Shown: piece by piece, positions 1 through 5,260 of the stretch
Layout: each line of letters starts with the position of its first letter
Numbering within the stretch: the first letter of the stretch is position 1
Assembly: GCA_900551495.1 (NCBI GenBank)
Contig: URWG01000117.1
Coordinates: 1 to 5,827, forward strand
DNA: 5,827 nt
Origin: an uncultured Eubacteriales bacterium
Lineage (GTDB): Bacteria > Bacillota > Clostridia > Oscillospirales > Oscillospiraceae
Direction of reading: 5' to 3'
The notes under the pieces: generated by a model
The model's input: the letters and a program-made list of their open reading frames with translations, nothing else
The model's database searches: none
What the model was told of the DNA's origin: nothing
Translations under genes and position numbers: made by a program

Positions 1-713
1 GTGATGGAAGCGTCCGGATTGAACTGACCGGCGTAGGTGTAGTTGCACGCAACTTCCACGCCGAGTTCCTTGGCAGCGTCGCGCGCGCCCTGGAGCCAGC
101 CGTAGCCGTAACGGATAACAGCGGGAACCGCCATGCCGCCGAGGAAGCCGAGCTTGGTATAGCCGAGCTTCACCGCAGCGTAGCCCGCCATGTAGCCGGG
201 ATACTGCTCCTGATAAACGGCGGAGTAGACATTCTCGGGCAGGACGTAGTCGCCGTAGTCGCCGGCGCCGACGTCAAGGACGATGTACTTCACATCGGGA
301 TACAGCTCGGCGGTCTCCTTCACGGTGTCGGCAAAGGCGAAGCCGGGCATCAGCAGGACGTTGTAGCCGTCCGCAACAGCGGCGTCGATCATGGCAACAC
401 GCTCGGCGGTGGAGTCGCCGGTGGGCTTGTAGTAGGTGAAGTCGATGCCGCGCTCTTCGCACCATGCCTTACCGGCTTCGTAGGTGGTCTGGTTGAAGGA
501 CTGGTCGGTGATGTCGCCGTAGTCGGTGATCATCGCGACGCGCCATTCCGCAGCGGGAGCGGGCTCGTCGGTGGGTGCTTCGGTGACTTCGTCGGTCGGA
601 GCCTCGGTGACCTCGTCGGTCGGGGCGTCGGTTTCCTCGGTGTTGCCCTTGCAGCCTGCGAACAGGCAGGCAAGCATTGCAACCGCGAGCAGGAGCGCTA
701 ACAGTTTTTTCAT
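1..713 (-). CDS. BMP/PnrA-type ABC transporter substrate-binding lipoprotein (5' part, cut at window start)
   Basis: The visible 237 codons encode the N-terminal part of a basic membrane protein (BMP) family solute-binding lipoprotein. Relatives such as PnrA of Treponema and BmpA bind purine nucleosides outside the membrane and hand them to an ABC permease. Residues 1-20 are a signal peptide (MKKLL, then a hydrophobic core) ending in LFAGC, with C21 the likely lipidated cysteine; Phe at -3 is a little unusual. Residues 22-55 are an acidic Thr/Pro linker with repeated TEAPTDEV. The binding fold starts near residue 57 (WRVAMITDYGDITDQSFNQ), followed by the family-typical ENVYSAVYQEQYPGYMAGYAA (160-180, abridged here as the ENV...AGYAA block) and KLGFLGGMAVP (187-197). 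The ATG at 713 follows GGAGG at 725-721 with 7 nt between. The 3' end lies outside the window, where permease and ATPase genes would be expected. The family call is firm; a nucleoside substrate is inferred from the family only. Confidence 0.93.
   Translation of the reverse strand, partial: MKKLLALLLAVAMLACLFAGCKGNTEETDAPTDEVTEAPTDEVTEAPTDEPAPAAEWRVAMITDYGDITDQSFNQTTYEAGKAWCEERGIDFTYYKPTGDSTAERVAMIDAAVADGYNVLLMPGFAFADTVKETAELYPDVKYIVLDVGAGDYGDYVLPENVYSAVYQEQYPGYMAGYAAVKLGYTKLGFLGGMAVPAVIRYGYGWLQGARDAAKELGVEVACNYTYAGQFNPDASI
564..635 (-). repeat. 24-bp tandem repeat coding for the lipoprotein linker (three units)
   Basis: Three imperfect 24-bp units begin at 564, 588 and 612, each opening with a YTCGTCGGT core on the plus strand. 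Read on the minus strand they encode eight-residue units of the form TDEVTEAP. The units differ mostly at third codon positions, which suggests an older duplication kept for its protein product. The segment is a flexible acidic spacer between the lipid anchor and the binding domain. Confidence 0.85.
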
Positions 714-731
714 TTTCTTACCTCCAAAATC

Positions 732-741
732 TTTTCGAAAA
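732..741. other. TTTTCGAAAA palindrome in the lipoprotein gene leader
   Basis: A perfect 10-bp palindrome lies 6 nt upstream of the GGAGG ribosome binding site of the minus-strand lipoprotein gene. In RNA it could form only a short weak hairpin. It could be an operator half-site or simply an A/T-rich unstructured stretch that aids ribosome loading. The sequence does not decide between these. Confidence 0.3.
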
Positions 742-769
742 TACCCCTTGCGGAGCTTTCGTTCGGCGC

Positions 770-791
770 GGACGCTTGAATTGCTGCGTCC
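770..791 (-). other. Small leader hairpin upstream of the lipoprotein gene
   Basis: GGACGC (770-775) can pair with GCGTCC (786-791) across a 10-nt loop. The hairpin would lie at the very start of the leader RNA of the minus-strand lipoprotein gene, just downstream of the predicted promoter. There is no T-tract on the minus-strand side, so it is not a terminator. It may stabilise the 5' end of the message. I could not match it to a known riboswitch class. Confidence 0.35.
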
Positions 792-799
792 ACGATTCC

Positions 800-828
800 A
801 TTTTAACGGCTGCCCTCCGCCGTGCCAA
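800..828 (-). promoter_or_regulatory. Predicted sigma-A promoter of the BMP lipoprotein gene
   Basis: On the minus strand TTGGCA (828-823) and TAAAAT (805-800) are separated by 17 bp, close to the consensus TTGACA-17-TATAAT. Transcription would start near 793, giving a leader of about 80 nt before the ATG at 713. A palindrome at 829-840 touches the -35 element on its upstream side. The call rests on motif match and position only. Confidence 0.6.
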
Positions 829-840
829 GGACAAATGTCC
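829..840. promoter_or_regulatory. Possible operator: GGACA-AA-TGTCC inverted repeat
   Basis: A 12-bp inverted repeat with 5-bp arms and a 2-nt centre directly abuts the -35 element (828-823) of the predicted lipoprotein promoter. The place fits an activator site, or a site that could block polymerase access. The motif is short, and no regulator gene lies in the window to pair with it. Chance occurrence cannot be excluded. Confidence 0.3.
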
Positions 841-935
841 CGAACTTTTACGGCGCCTGAAAAGCCCATATGTTGTGGCAAAACCCACGCTGCGGCACAA
901 TTTTCCGAGTTTGAGCAGATTTCCGCATTTTTCGG

Positions 936-965
936 TTGACTTTTATGCACCTCTTGCGGTATAAT
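936..965 (+). promoter_or_regulatory. Predicted strong sigma-A promoter of the rpmH operon
   Basis: TTGACT (936-941) and a perfect TATAAT (960-965) are separated by 18 bp. Transcription would start near 972, leaving a leader of about 77 nt before rpmH. Short T-tracts at 901-904, 920-922 and 928-932 lie just upstream and could act as an UP-like or curved element. This is the best promoter match in the window, as expected for a ribosomal protein gene. Confidence 0.82.
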
Positions 966-1000
966 ACCATTTGCATGACTATGTGCAACATTTTTTGATT

Positions 1001-1021
1001 GCTACGGCTTTGCCGTTGAGC
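1001..1021 (+). other. Hairpin in the rpmH leader
   Basis: ACGGC (1004-1008) pairs with GCCGT (1012-1016) over a TTT loop. GCT (1001-1003) can extend the stem with AGC (1019-1021), leaving a 2-nt bulge. The hairpin ends 10 nt before the AGGAGG of rpmH (1032-1037). It could protect the leader or modulate translation; no function is shown by sequence alone. Confidence 0.4.
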
Positions 1022-1048
1022 ATAATCTAACAGGAGGTGTACACGAAG

Positions 1049-1183
1049 ATGCTGCGTACCTATCAACCCAGAAAGCGTCACCGCGCAAAGGTTCACGGTT
1101 TCCGTAAGAGAATGGCTACCGCCAACGGCCGCAAGGTGCTTGCCCGCCGCCGTGCGAAAGGCAGAGCTGTCCTGTCCGCCTAA
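1049..1183 (+). CDS. rpmH: 50S ribosomal protein L34
   Basis: This small gene encodes L34, a 44-residue, very basic protein of the large ribosomal subunit that packs against 23S rRNA. The sequence matches the family nearly end to end: RTYQP at 3-7, [11 protein letters not shown] at 14-24, then [14 protein letters not shown] and a C-terminal LSA. Residue 2 is Leu and residues 40-41 are Ala-Val, minor departures from the usual Lys-rich positions. The start is fixed by AGGAGG at 1032-1037, 11 nt before the ATG, and by family length. It is the first gene of the plus-strand cluster, with a strong promoter of its own. A terminator-like hairpin follows 40 nt after the stop and probably sets it apart from rnpA in expression level. 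Confidence 0.98.
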   Translation: MLRTYQPRKRHRAKVHGFRKRMATANGRKVLARRRAKGRAVLSA

Positions 1184-1223
1184 GGAAACGTGACCGCACC
1201 GTACTGCCGGAATGTCAAGTCAG

Positions 1224-1257
1224 AGGGCGAATGGAGGAATCTCTGTTCGCCCTTTTT
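1224..1257 (+). terminator. Terminator-like hairpin (attenuator) between rpmH and rnpA
   Basis: AGGGCGAA (1224-1231) pairs with TTCGCCCT (1246-1253). The stem continues inward through two G-T wobbles and GAG/CTC to a GAAT tetraloop, giving a 13-bp stem, followed at once by a run of five T (1253-1257). This is a standard intrinsic terminator shape. No clear promoter is seen between it and rnpA, so partial readthrough is likely and would yield much L34 message and less RnpA/YidD/YidC/Jag message. Confidence 0.8.
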
Positions 1258-1282
1258 GCTGCATCCGAGCGGGGAGGGCGGG

Positions 1283-1300
1283 CGGCACCGCTGCGTGCCG
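1283..1300 (+). other. Intercistronic hairpin upstream of rnpA
   Basis: CGGCAC (1283-1288) and GTGCCG (1295-1300) form a perfect 6-bp GC-rich stem with a 6-nt loop. It sits between the rpmH terminator and the rnpA ribosome binding site and has no T-tract. A 9-bp direct repeat, CCTGCCGTC, follows at 1307-1315 and 1324-1332. Possible roles are mRNA processing or 5'-end protection after cleavage. Confidence 0.35.
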
Positions 1301-1332
1301 ATCGTCCCTGCCGTCTCAATCTGCCTGCCGTC

Positions 1333-1338
1333 GGGAGG
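1333..1338 (+). promoter_or_regulatory. Ribosome binding site that fixes the rnpA start
   Basis: GGGAGG lies 10 nt before the ATG at 1349. The reading frame stays open upstream to 1190, but that extension runs through the rpmH terminator hairpin and does not resemble RnpA, so this site decides the start. Confidence 0.8.
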
Positions 1339-1348
1339 TTCCCTGTTC

Positions 1349-1690
1349 ATGCTGCACACCGTTTCGTTGAAGGATAATTCGGCGTTTCGCCGTCTGTATC
1401 ATCGCGGTGCCTCCGCTGCAAACCGCTGGCTGGTGGTCTACTGCCGCCGCAACGGGCTGGAGGTGACCCGACTGGGCTTCACTGTCAGCACCAAGCTCGG
1501 GCACGCCGTGGTGCGTAACCGCATTCGCCGCCGTCTGCGCGAGATCTACCGTCTGAACGAGGCAAAGGCGGGCTATGACATCGTTGTCGTCGTCCGTTCC
1601 GCCGCGCTGGAGACGGATTGCGCCGCGCTGACCAAGGCGCTGCTGTCGCTGCTGCGCCGCTTGGAGCTGACGGAGGATGCCCCGCAATGA
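1349..1690 (+). CDS. rnpA: Ribonuclease P protein component
   Basis: The 113-residue product is the protein subunit of RNase P. It binds the catalytic RNA and pre-tRNA leaders and helps remove 5' leaders from tRNA precursors. The family signature is clear: an N-terminal FRRLYHRG (13-20), [20 protein letters not shown] around 42-61 (shown here to 20 residues), and the RNR motif R56-N57-R58 leading into RRRLRE (60-65). The length is within the usual 110-130. The ATG at 1349 is chosen because GGGAGG lies 10 nt upstream and homology begins there. The stop overlaps the yidD start by 4 nt (ATGA), so the two are translationally coupled. The distance from rpmH is long (165 nt) and contains a terminator-like hairpin, unlike the tight spacing seen in many bacteria. 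Confidence 0.97.
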   Translation: MLHTVSLKDNSAFRRLYHRGASAANRWLVVYCRRNGLEVTRLGFTVSTKLGHAVVRNRIRRRLREIYRLNEAKAGYDIVVVVRSAALETDCAALTKALLSLLRRLELTEDAPQ

Positions 1691-1899
1691 AACGGCTGCT
1701 GCTCCGACTGATTCGATTTTACCGGCGGCATATTTCCCCCGCCTTCCCGGGCAAATGCCGCTTTATCCCCACCTGCTCGGAGTATGGTATCGAGGCAATC
1801 GAGAAATACGGCGCAGCAAAGGGAAGCTGGCTGACATTCAAGCGCCTGCTGCGGTGCAACCCATTCAACCACGGCGATAGTTACGACCCCGTGCCGTGA
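1687..1899 (+). CDS. yidD: Membrane protein insertion efficiency factor YidD
   Basis: The 70-residue product belongs to the YidD family, small proteins at the inner face of the membrane that aid YidC-dependent insertion. Conserved blocks are complete: FYRRHISP (11-18), [16 protein letters not shown] (23-38) with C24 and C30, KGSW (45-48), LLRCNPF (54-60) with C57, and a C-terminal DPVP. The N-terminus is basic and amphipathic, fitting membrane-surface binding. The frame is open further upstream, but the start at 1687 matches the family, follows GGAGG (1672-1676) by 10 nt, and overlaps the rnpA stop as ATGA. The usual GG before YDPVP is GDS here, a small variation. The position between rnpA and yidC is the classical one. 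Confidence 0.97.
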   Translation: MKRLLLRLIRFYRRHISPAFPGKCRFIPTCSEYGIEAIEKYGAAKGSWLTFKRLLRCNPFNHGDSYDPVP

Positions 1900-1907
1900 C
1901 CCGATTC

Positions 1908-1921
1908 GGCGCAGATGCGCC
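1908..1921 (+). other. Short palindromic hairpin between yidD and yidC
   Basis: GGCGCA-GA-TGCGCC is a perfect inverted repeat and can fold as a 5-bp stem with an AGAT loop. It lies in the 45-nt gap between yidD and yidC, 11 nt before the AGGAG of yidC. There is no T-tract, so it is not a terminator. It may mark a processing point or tune yidC translation. Confidence 0.4.
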
Positions 1922-1932
1922 ACCCACAAAAG

Positions 1933-1937
1933 AGGAG
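1933..1937 (+). promoter_or_regulatory. Ribosome binding site deciding the yidC start
   Basis: AGGAG ends 7 nt before the ATG at 1945 but only 1 nt before another in-frame ATG at 1939. An in-frame ATG at 1915 would lie upstream of this site. The spacing therefore favours 1945. Confidence 0.8.
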
Positions 1938-1944
1938 AATGTCA

Positions 1945-3117
1945 ATGTTCAATATTCCGTTCATTCAGATCCCCTTTGGCTACGTTTTGGAGTTTTTCTA
2001 CAACTTCTTTGACAACTACGGTCTTGCGCTGATCCTGTTCTCCCTCGCGGTGAAGCTGCTCCTGCTCCCGCTGAGCGCAAAGAGCAAAAAGTCGATGATG
2101 AAAACCTCCCGACTTCAGCCGAAAATCAAGCAGATCGAGCTTGCCTGCGGCGACGATAAGCAGAAGTATCAGCAGGAGGTCAGTAAGCTTTATAAAGAGG
2201 AAGGCGTCAGCATGATGGGCGGCTGTCTTTGGGGCTTCCTGCCGCTGCTGCTGCTCATTCCGCTGTACAATGTCATCCGCGAGCCGCTGACGTACCTGCT
2301 CCACCTTGACGAGGCGACCGTTACCGCCATCAAGGAGGTCGTCGCGAAGATGCAAAATGTCGAGATCGACAAGCTCAACTACTACTGGCAGTATTCCGCC
2401 GCGCAGAATATGGGGCAGTTTGCCGACATTGTGAAGTCGATGTCCATCAATTTCTCCTTCCTCGGCATCGACCTCGGTCAGACCCCGAACTGGCAGATCT
2501 GGAAGGCGTCGGGCTGGAGCGAGATCGGCGGCGCGCTGATCCCGCTGGTCTCCGGCGGACTGAACTACCTTGCCATGTTCATCAGCCAAAAGATGAACAA
2601 CACCGTCATCAAGAACGACAAGGGCGAAAAGGACGAGGCAGCCGTTGCCTCCGCGCAGTCCACCGGCAAGGCGATGAACCTCATCATGCCGCTCGTTTCG
2701 GTGTGGTTCGGCTTTATCATGCCGCTCGGTATCTCCATTTACTGGATCGCGCAGTCCGTGTTCGGCATCGTGCAGGACTACTTCCTCACCCGTCATTACC
2801 GCAAGATCTATGACGCCGAGGACGAGGTCAAGCGTCAGAAGGCTGCCGAGCGTGCTGCCGAGGAAGCCGAAAAGGAACGCATCCGCGCCGCAAAGCGCAG
2901 TGCCAACCCCGACGGAATCGTCGAAAACACCAGCAAGAAGAAGCAGCAGCTCCGCGAGAAGCAGGAGCGTGAGGCTGCGGCAAAGGAATTTGCGAAAAAA
3001 CGTACCGCCGACAGCGAGGAGTCGGAGACCTCCGACCAGCCTTCCGGCGGTGAGGAGAATCGTCCCTACGCCCGCGGCAGAGCCTATCGCGCGGACCGCT
3101 ATTCGGACGAGCAATAA
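1945..3117 (+). CDS. yidC: Membrane protein insertase YidC/Oxa1/SpoIIIJ family
   Basis: The 390-residue product inserts proteins into the cytoplasmic membrane, alone or with SecYEG. Hydrophobic segments lie near 25-44, 94-112, 195-214, 244-259 and 261-279, matching the five-helix YidC core, with the charged cytoplasmic hairpin at about 45-92. The first helix carries K37 in SLAVKLLLLPL, where the family's hydrophilic-groove residue is usually Arg, so the positive charge is kept. Family blocks FLGIDLGQTPN (172-182) and IMPLGISIYWIAQ (258-270) are clear. There is no N-terminal lipoprotein signal of the Bacillus SpoIIIJ type. Two features stand out: about 50 residues between the second helix and the FLGIDL block, longer than in SpoIIIJ, and a C-terminal tail (284-390) rich in Lys, Arg, Glu and Ala that probably forms a coiled coil and may contact ribosomes. 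The start at 1945 is set by AGGAG spacing. jag follows after 9 nt. Confidence 0.97.
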   Translation: MFNIPFIQIPFGYVLEFFYNFFDNYGLALILFSLAVKLLLLPLSAKSKKSMMKTSRLQPKIKQIELACGDDKQKYQQEVSKLYKEEGVSMMGGCLWGFLPLLLLIPLYNVIREPLTYLLHLDEATVTAIKEVVAKMQNVEIDKLNYYWQYSAAQNMGQFADIVKSMSINFSFLGIDLGQTPNWQIWKASGWSEIGGALIPLVSGGLNYLAMFISQKMNNTVIKNDKGEKDEAAVASAQSTGKAMNLIMPLVSVWFGFIMPLGISIYWIAQSVFGIVQDYFLTRHYRKIYDAEDEVKRQKAAERAAEEAEKERIRAAKRSANPDGIVENTSKKKQQLREKQEREAAAKEFAKKRTADSEESETSDQPSGGEENRPYARGRAYRADRYSDEQ

Positions 3118-3126
3118 GGAGAAAAC

Positions 3127-4047
3127 ATGGAAAAATCAATTGTTACCACCGGCAAGACCATTGAGCTTGCCATTGAAGCCGCGCTGTCGCAGCTTCGGAT
3201 GGACCGCGACAGCGTGAGCGTCGAGGTCCTGAAGAACGCCCGTTCCGGCTTTTTGGGCATCGGTGCTTCTCCGGCGGAGGTCAAGGTGACCTATCAGGCG
3301 CCCGATGAGCCGTCCGCGCCCAAAACCGCGCTGTCCTCCGCTTCCCGCTCGAAGCCGAAGGAGCGTCCCGAGCCGACGCCGAGCATCATCTCCCGCCCGG
3401 GCAAGAAGATTGAGCAGCCCGAGCAGAAAAAGCGTCCCGAGCAGCCCAAGAAGGAGCGCCGCCCCGAGCAGCGTCCCGAGCGTTCGGAGCGCCCCGCCCG
3501 CCCGAAGCCCGAGCAGAAGAAGCCTGCCAAGCCCGTTGAGCCGCAGGTCGCCGTCGAGCCGAAGACCTACGCGCCCGCCGCGCCCGGCAGCGTTGAGGAG
3601 CAGATCGAAACCTTCCTCAAGGGTCTGCTGACCCATATGGGCTCCGACGCCGTGCCGCACGCTTACCGCATGGACGACGAGGACAGCTATCGCGCCGACC
3701 TCGTGGGTGGGGATTCCGGTCTGCTGATCGGTCGCCGCGGCGATACGCTCGACGCCATCCAGTACCTCACCGGCTATGCCGTCAACCGCGACCGCGAGAC
3801 GCGCCTGCGCATCAGCGTGGATGCCGGCGACTATCGCCGTAAGCGCGAGGAAGCCCTTCGCCAGCTTGCCCGTAAGATGGCAGGTAAGGCGGTCAAGTAC
3901 CACCGCAACTTCACCCTCGAGCCGATGAACGCCTACGAACGCCACATCATCCATGCCGCGCTGCAGGAGTATCCCGAGGTAACGACCTTCTCCACCGGCA
4001 CCGAGCCGCATCGCCGTATCGTTGTCGCCTACGCGAAGGAAAAGTAA
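3127..4047 (+). CDS. jag: RNA-binding protein Jag/KhpB (Jag-N, KH, R3H)
   Basis: The 306-residue product is the Jag (KhpB, also EloR) protein, a cytoplasmic RNA-binding factor that in streptococci pairs with KhpA and affects cell elongation. The Jag-N domain covers about 1-55 and includes the hallmark SGFLGIG (40-46). A linker of roughly 100 residues (56-155) is dense in Pro, Glu, Lys, Arg and Gln with repeated RPEQ-like units. The KH domain (about 156-235) has its GxxG loop as G202-R-R-G205. The R3H domain follows, with R272-xxx-H276 in YERHIIHAAL. The ATG lies 5 nt after AAGGAG (3116-3121), which overlaps the yidC stop codon, so the genes are closely linked. mnmE would normally follow; instead the operon ends here with strong hairpins. 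Identity is secure; the linker is longer and more charged than in many relatives. Confidence 0.97.
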   Translation: MEKSIVTTGKTIELAIEAALSQLRMDRDSVSVEVLKNARSGFLGIGASPAEVKVTYQAPDEPSAPKTALSSASRSKPKERPEPTPSIISRPGKKIEQPEQKKRPEQPKKERRPEQRPERSERPARPKPEQKKPAKPVEPQVAVEPKTYAPAAPGSVEEQIETFLKGLLTHMGSDAVPHAYRMDDEDSYRADLVGGDSGLLIGRRGDTLDAIQYLTGYAVNRDRETRLRISVDAGDYRRKREEALRQLARKMAGKAVKYHRNFTLEPMNAYERHIIHAALQEYPEVTTFSTGTEPHRRIVVAYAKEK

Positions 4048-4053
4048 AGAATC

Positions 4054-4088
4054 ATGTGCCGGAGGGTTTTTGATCCCCTCCGGCACAT
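4054..4088. terminator. First hairpin after jag (13-bp stem, weak T-tract)
   Basis: ATGTGCCGGAGGG (4054-4066) pairs perfectly with its complement at 4076-4088 across a 9-nt loop. On the plus strand no T-run follows (TCCGCG), so it may act as a 3'-end stabiliser of the jag message more than as a terminator. On the minus strand it is followed by a moderately T-rich stretch (GATTCTTTACTTTT), so it may serve as backup terminator for the minus-strand lipoprotein gene. Confidence 0.65.
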
Positions 4089-4099
4089 TCCGCGTGTCG

Positions 4100-4146
4100 A
4101 AAAGCCCCCGTCTCTGCGTTTAAGCCGCAGGGACGGGGGCGTTTTT
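4100..4146. terminator. Bidirectional intrinsic terminator between jag and the LRR lipoprotein gene
   Basis: A 15-bp stem, with one T-G wobble at 4113/4131, pairs 4104-4118 with 4126-4140 over a 7-nt loop. It is followed by GTTTTTGTG on the plus strand, and by TTTT on the minus strand (the AAAA at 4100-4103). It therefore fits both the plus-strand jag operon and the convergent minus-strand gene that stops at 4152. Confidence 0.88.
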
Positions 4147-4151
4147 GTGTG

Positions 4152-5207
4152 CTATCGGTTGTGATCGGGCAGGAGCAGAAGCGTCCCACCCTGCTCTAAG
4201 AAGGCGGTAAGCTGTTCCTTCGGCAGCGGGGTTTCCAACAGCTCAAGCGTATCGGCGTCGTCGGCGATCAGCGGCACGGCAAACGGAAGGTCGCTCGGCT
4301 GTGCGTCATCGACCGAAATCGCCAGTGTTTCCAAGCGCGGAAGCGCGGAAATTGCCGAAAGGTCGGTCACGCAGGCGTCGGAAATTTGCAGCGACCGCAG
4401 CGAGGTCATGCCGTCAAGTGCCGTAAGCGCTTCGGCGTCGCAGTTCGGCACAACGAGCACGGAAATCGTCGTATTCCGCAGTGGTGAGAGGTTCCACCCG
4501 ATGCCGTAAAGAGACAATTTTTCCAACGCGGAAAGCGCCGCCAAAAAATCGAGCGGCTGCGCCGTATCAAGCGTCAGCTCCCGCAGACCGACCGCGCCCT
4601 CCAAGGCGTCGGGCGTCGGAGCAAAGCCGTCGCACGTCAGCGCCGATACCTGTCCGAGCGTCAGCTCCTTCGGCGCGTCGGGGAGGGAGAGGAAAAGCCT
4701 GTCGATCTCGGCGGCAGAGGTGTCCGCCCGTGTGACGGCGGAAAGGCGAATTGAGCAGTCCGTCGGCGCGGCGCTCGGAAGGGTCAGCGTGCCAATGGGA
4801 CACTCCGCGTCAATCTCCAGCGTTTCCAGCGCGGGCAGCTCATAGCCGTCAAGTCGAAGATCGGTCGTCTCCCCTGCGGAAAGGTGAACTGTCAGCCGCG
4901 TGAGCGTCGGCAGCCACGCGAGGAAGTCCCAGCCTTCGGGCGCGTCGCCGATATACTCCAGCTCCGTCAGCGCCGTTGCCCATTGCAGCTGCTCCAAGCC
5001 GTACGGTCCGACGGTCAGCGCCGTGATGTCCGTGGGATAGGAGACGCCGTTAAAGACCAGCTCCTGCGGCGGGATGACCTCGGTCGCCGCCCCGGTGGTC
5101 GGCGCGACGCCCTCCGTTTGGGTCGGTGCCGAAGCGCAGCCGACAAGAAAAGCGGCAATCAGACCGAGCGATAAGAGGGAAAACAAAATCAATTTGCGGC
5201 GTTTCAT
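4152..5207 (-). CDS. Leucine-rich-repeat lipoprotein, function unknown
   Basis: The 351-residue product has a lipoprotein signal peptide: MKRRK, a hydrophobic core at 6-22, and a lipobox LVGC with C24. A Thr/Ala/Pro-rich spacer follows to about 48. The rest shows leucine-rich repeats of the form LxxLxLxx, for example LTRLTVHL (102-109), LETLEID (127-133), LRELTLD (208-214), LEKLSLYGIG (228-237), LRSLQIS (270-276) and LETLAIS (292-298), with internalin-like spacing. Such proteins are anchored outside the membrane and usually bind protein or glycan ligands; no ligand can be read from this sequence. No catalytic domain is visible. The start at 5207 is preferred over an in-frame TTG at 5213 because GGGAGGG (5223-5217) is 9 nt from the ATG and only 3 nt from the TTG. 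It has its own promoter and terminator and appears monocistronic. Confidence 0.85.
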   Translation of the reverse strand: MKRRKLILFSLLSLGLIAAFLVGCASAPTQTEGVAPTTGAATEVIPPQELVFNGVSYPTDITALTVGPYGLEQLQWATALTELEYIGDAPEGWDFLAWLPTLTRLTVHLSAGETTDLRLDGYELPALETLEIDAECPIGTLTLPSAAPTDCSIRLSAVTRADTSAAEIDRLFLSLPDAPKELTLGQVSALTCDGFAPTPDALEGAVGLRELTLDTAQPLDFLAALSALEKLSLYGIGWNLSPLRNTTISVLVVPNCDAEALTALDGMTSLRSLQISDACVTDLSAISALPRLETLAISVDDAQPSDLPFAVPLIADDADTLELLETPLPKEQLTAFLEQGGTLLLLPDHNR

Positions 5208-5216
5208 CGGCAAGCG

Positions 5217-5223
5217 CCCTCCC
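5217..5223 (-). promoter_or_regulatory. Ribosome binding site deciding the LRR lipoprotein start
   Basis: GGGAGGG on the minus strand is 9 nt before the ATG at 5207 and 3 nt before the alternative TTG at 5213. The spacing favours the ATG, which also gives a standard signal peptide opening MKRRK. Confidence 0.75.
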
Positions 5224-5260
5224 GTTCAATCCATCAATTCTGTCATAACCTGTTTATTAC

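Larger units (their letters stand above)
714..1048. other. Divergent intergenic region between lipoprotein gene and rpmH
   Basis: This 335-bp gap holds no convincing gene. It carries one sigma-A type promoter in each direction (minus at 828-800, plus at 936-965), a palindrome at 829-840, small leader hairpins on both sides, and T-tracts around 901-904, 920-922 and 928-932 just upstream of the rpmH -35. In many Bacillota dnaA and oriC lie on this side of rpmH. Here I see at most one near-match to a DnaA box (943-951), so there is no support for an origin inside this gap. Confidence 0.75.

Noticed and set aside
714..793. Purine riboswitch in the leader of the BMP lipoprotein gene
   Set aside because: The predicted leader is about 80 nt with only small stems, and I cannot find the conserved three-way junction bases of the purine class.
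943..951. TTATGCACC, one base from a DnaA box, beside rpmH where oriC often lies
   Set aside because: It is a single imperfect match that overlaps the spacer of the rpmH promoter. No cluster of boxes or dnaA gene is present, so an origin is not supported.
526..964. Plus-strand open frames overlapping the lipoprotein gene start and the intergenic region
   Set aside because: They run antisense to the signal peptide and linker of a clear lipoprotein, read through its promoter, and show no family resemblance or good ribosome binding site.
1190..1348. Upstream in-frame extension of rnpA
   Set aside because: It would pass through the rpmH terminator hairpin and add 53 residues unlike RnpA; a good ribosome binding site fits the ATG at 1349.
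1942..3114. 390-codon open frame on the minus strand opposite yidC
   Set aside because: It mirrors the yidC codons, its product resembles no known family, and it lacks a ribosome binding site. High G+C coding DNA often leaves the opposite frame open.
3136..4086. 316-codon open frame on the minus strand opposite jag
   Set aside because: Its Leu/Gly/Arg-rich product is an antisense artefact of the Jag linker and domains, while the plus strand encodes all three Jag domains intact.
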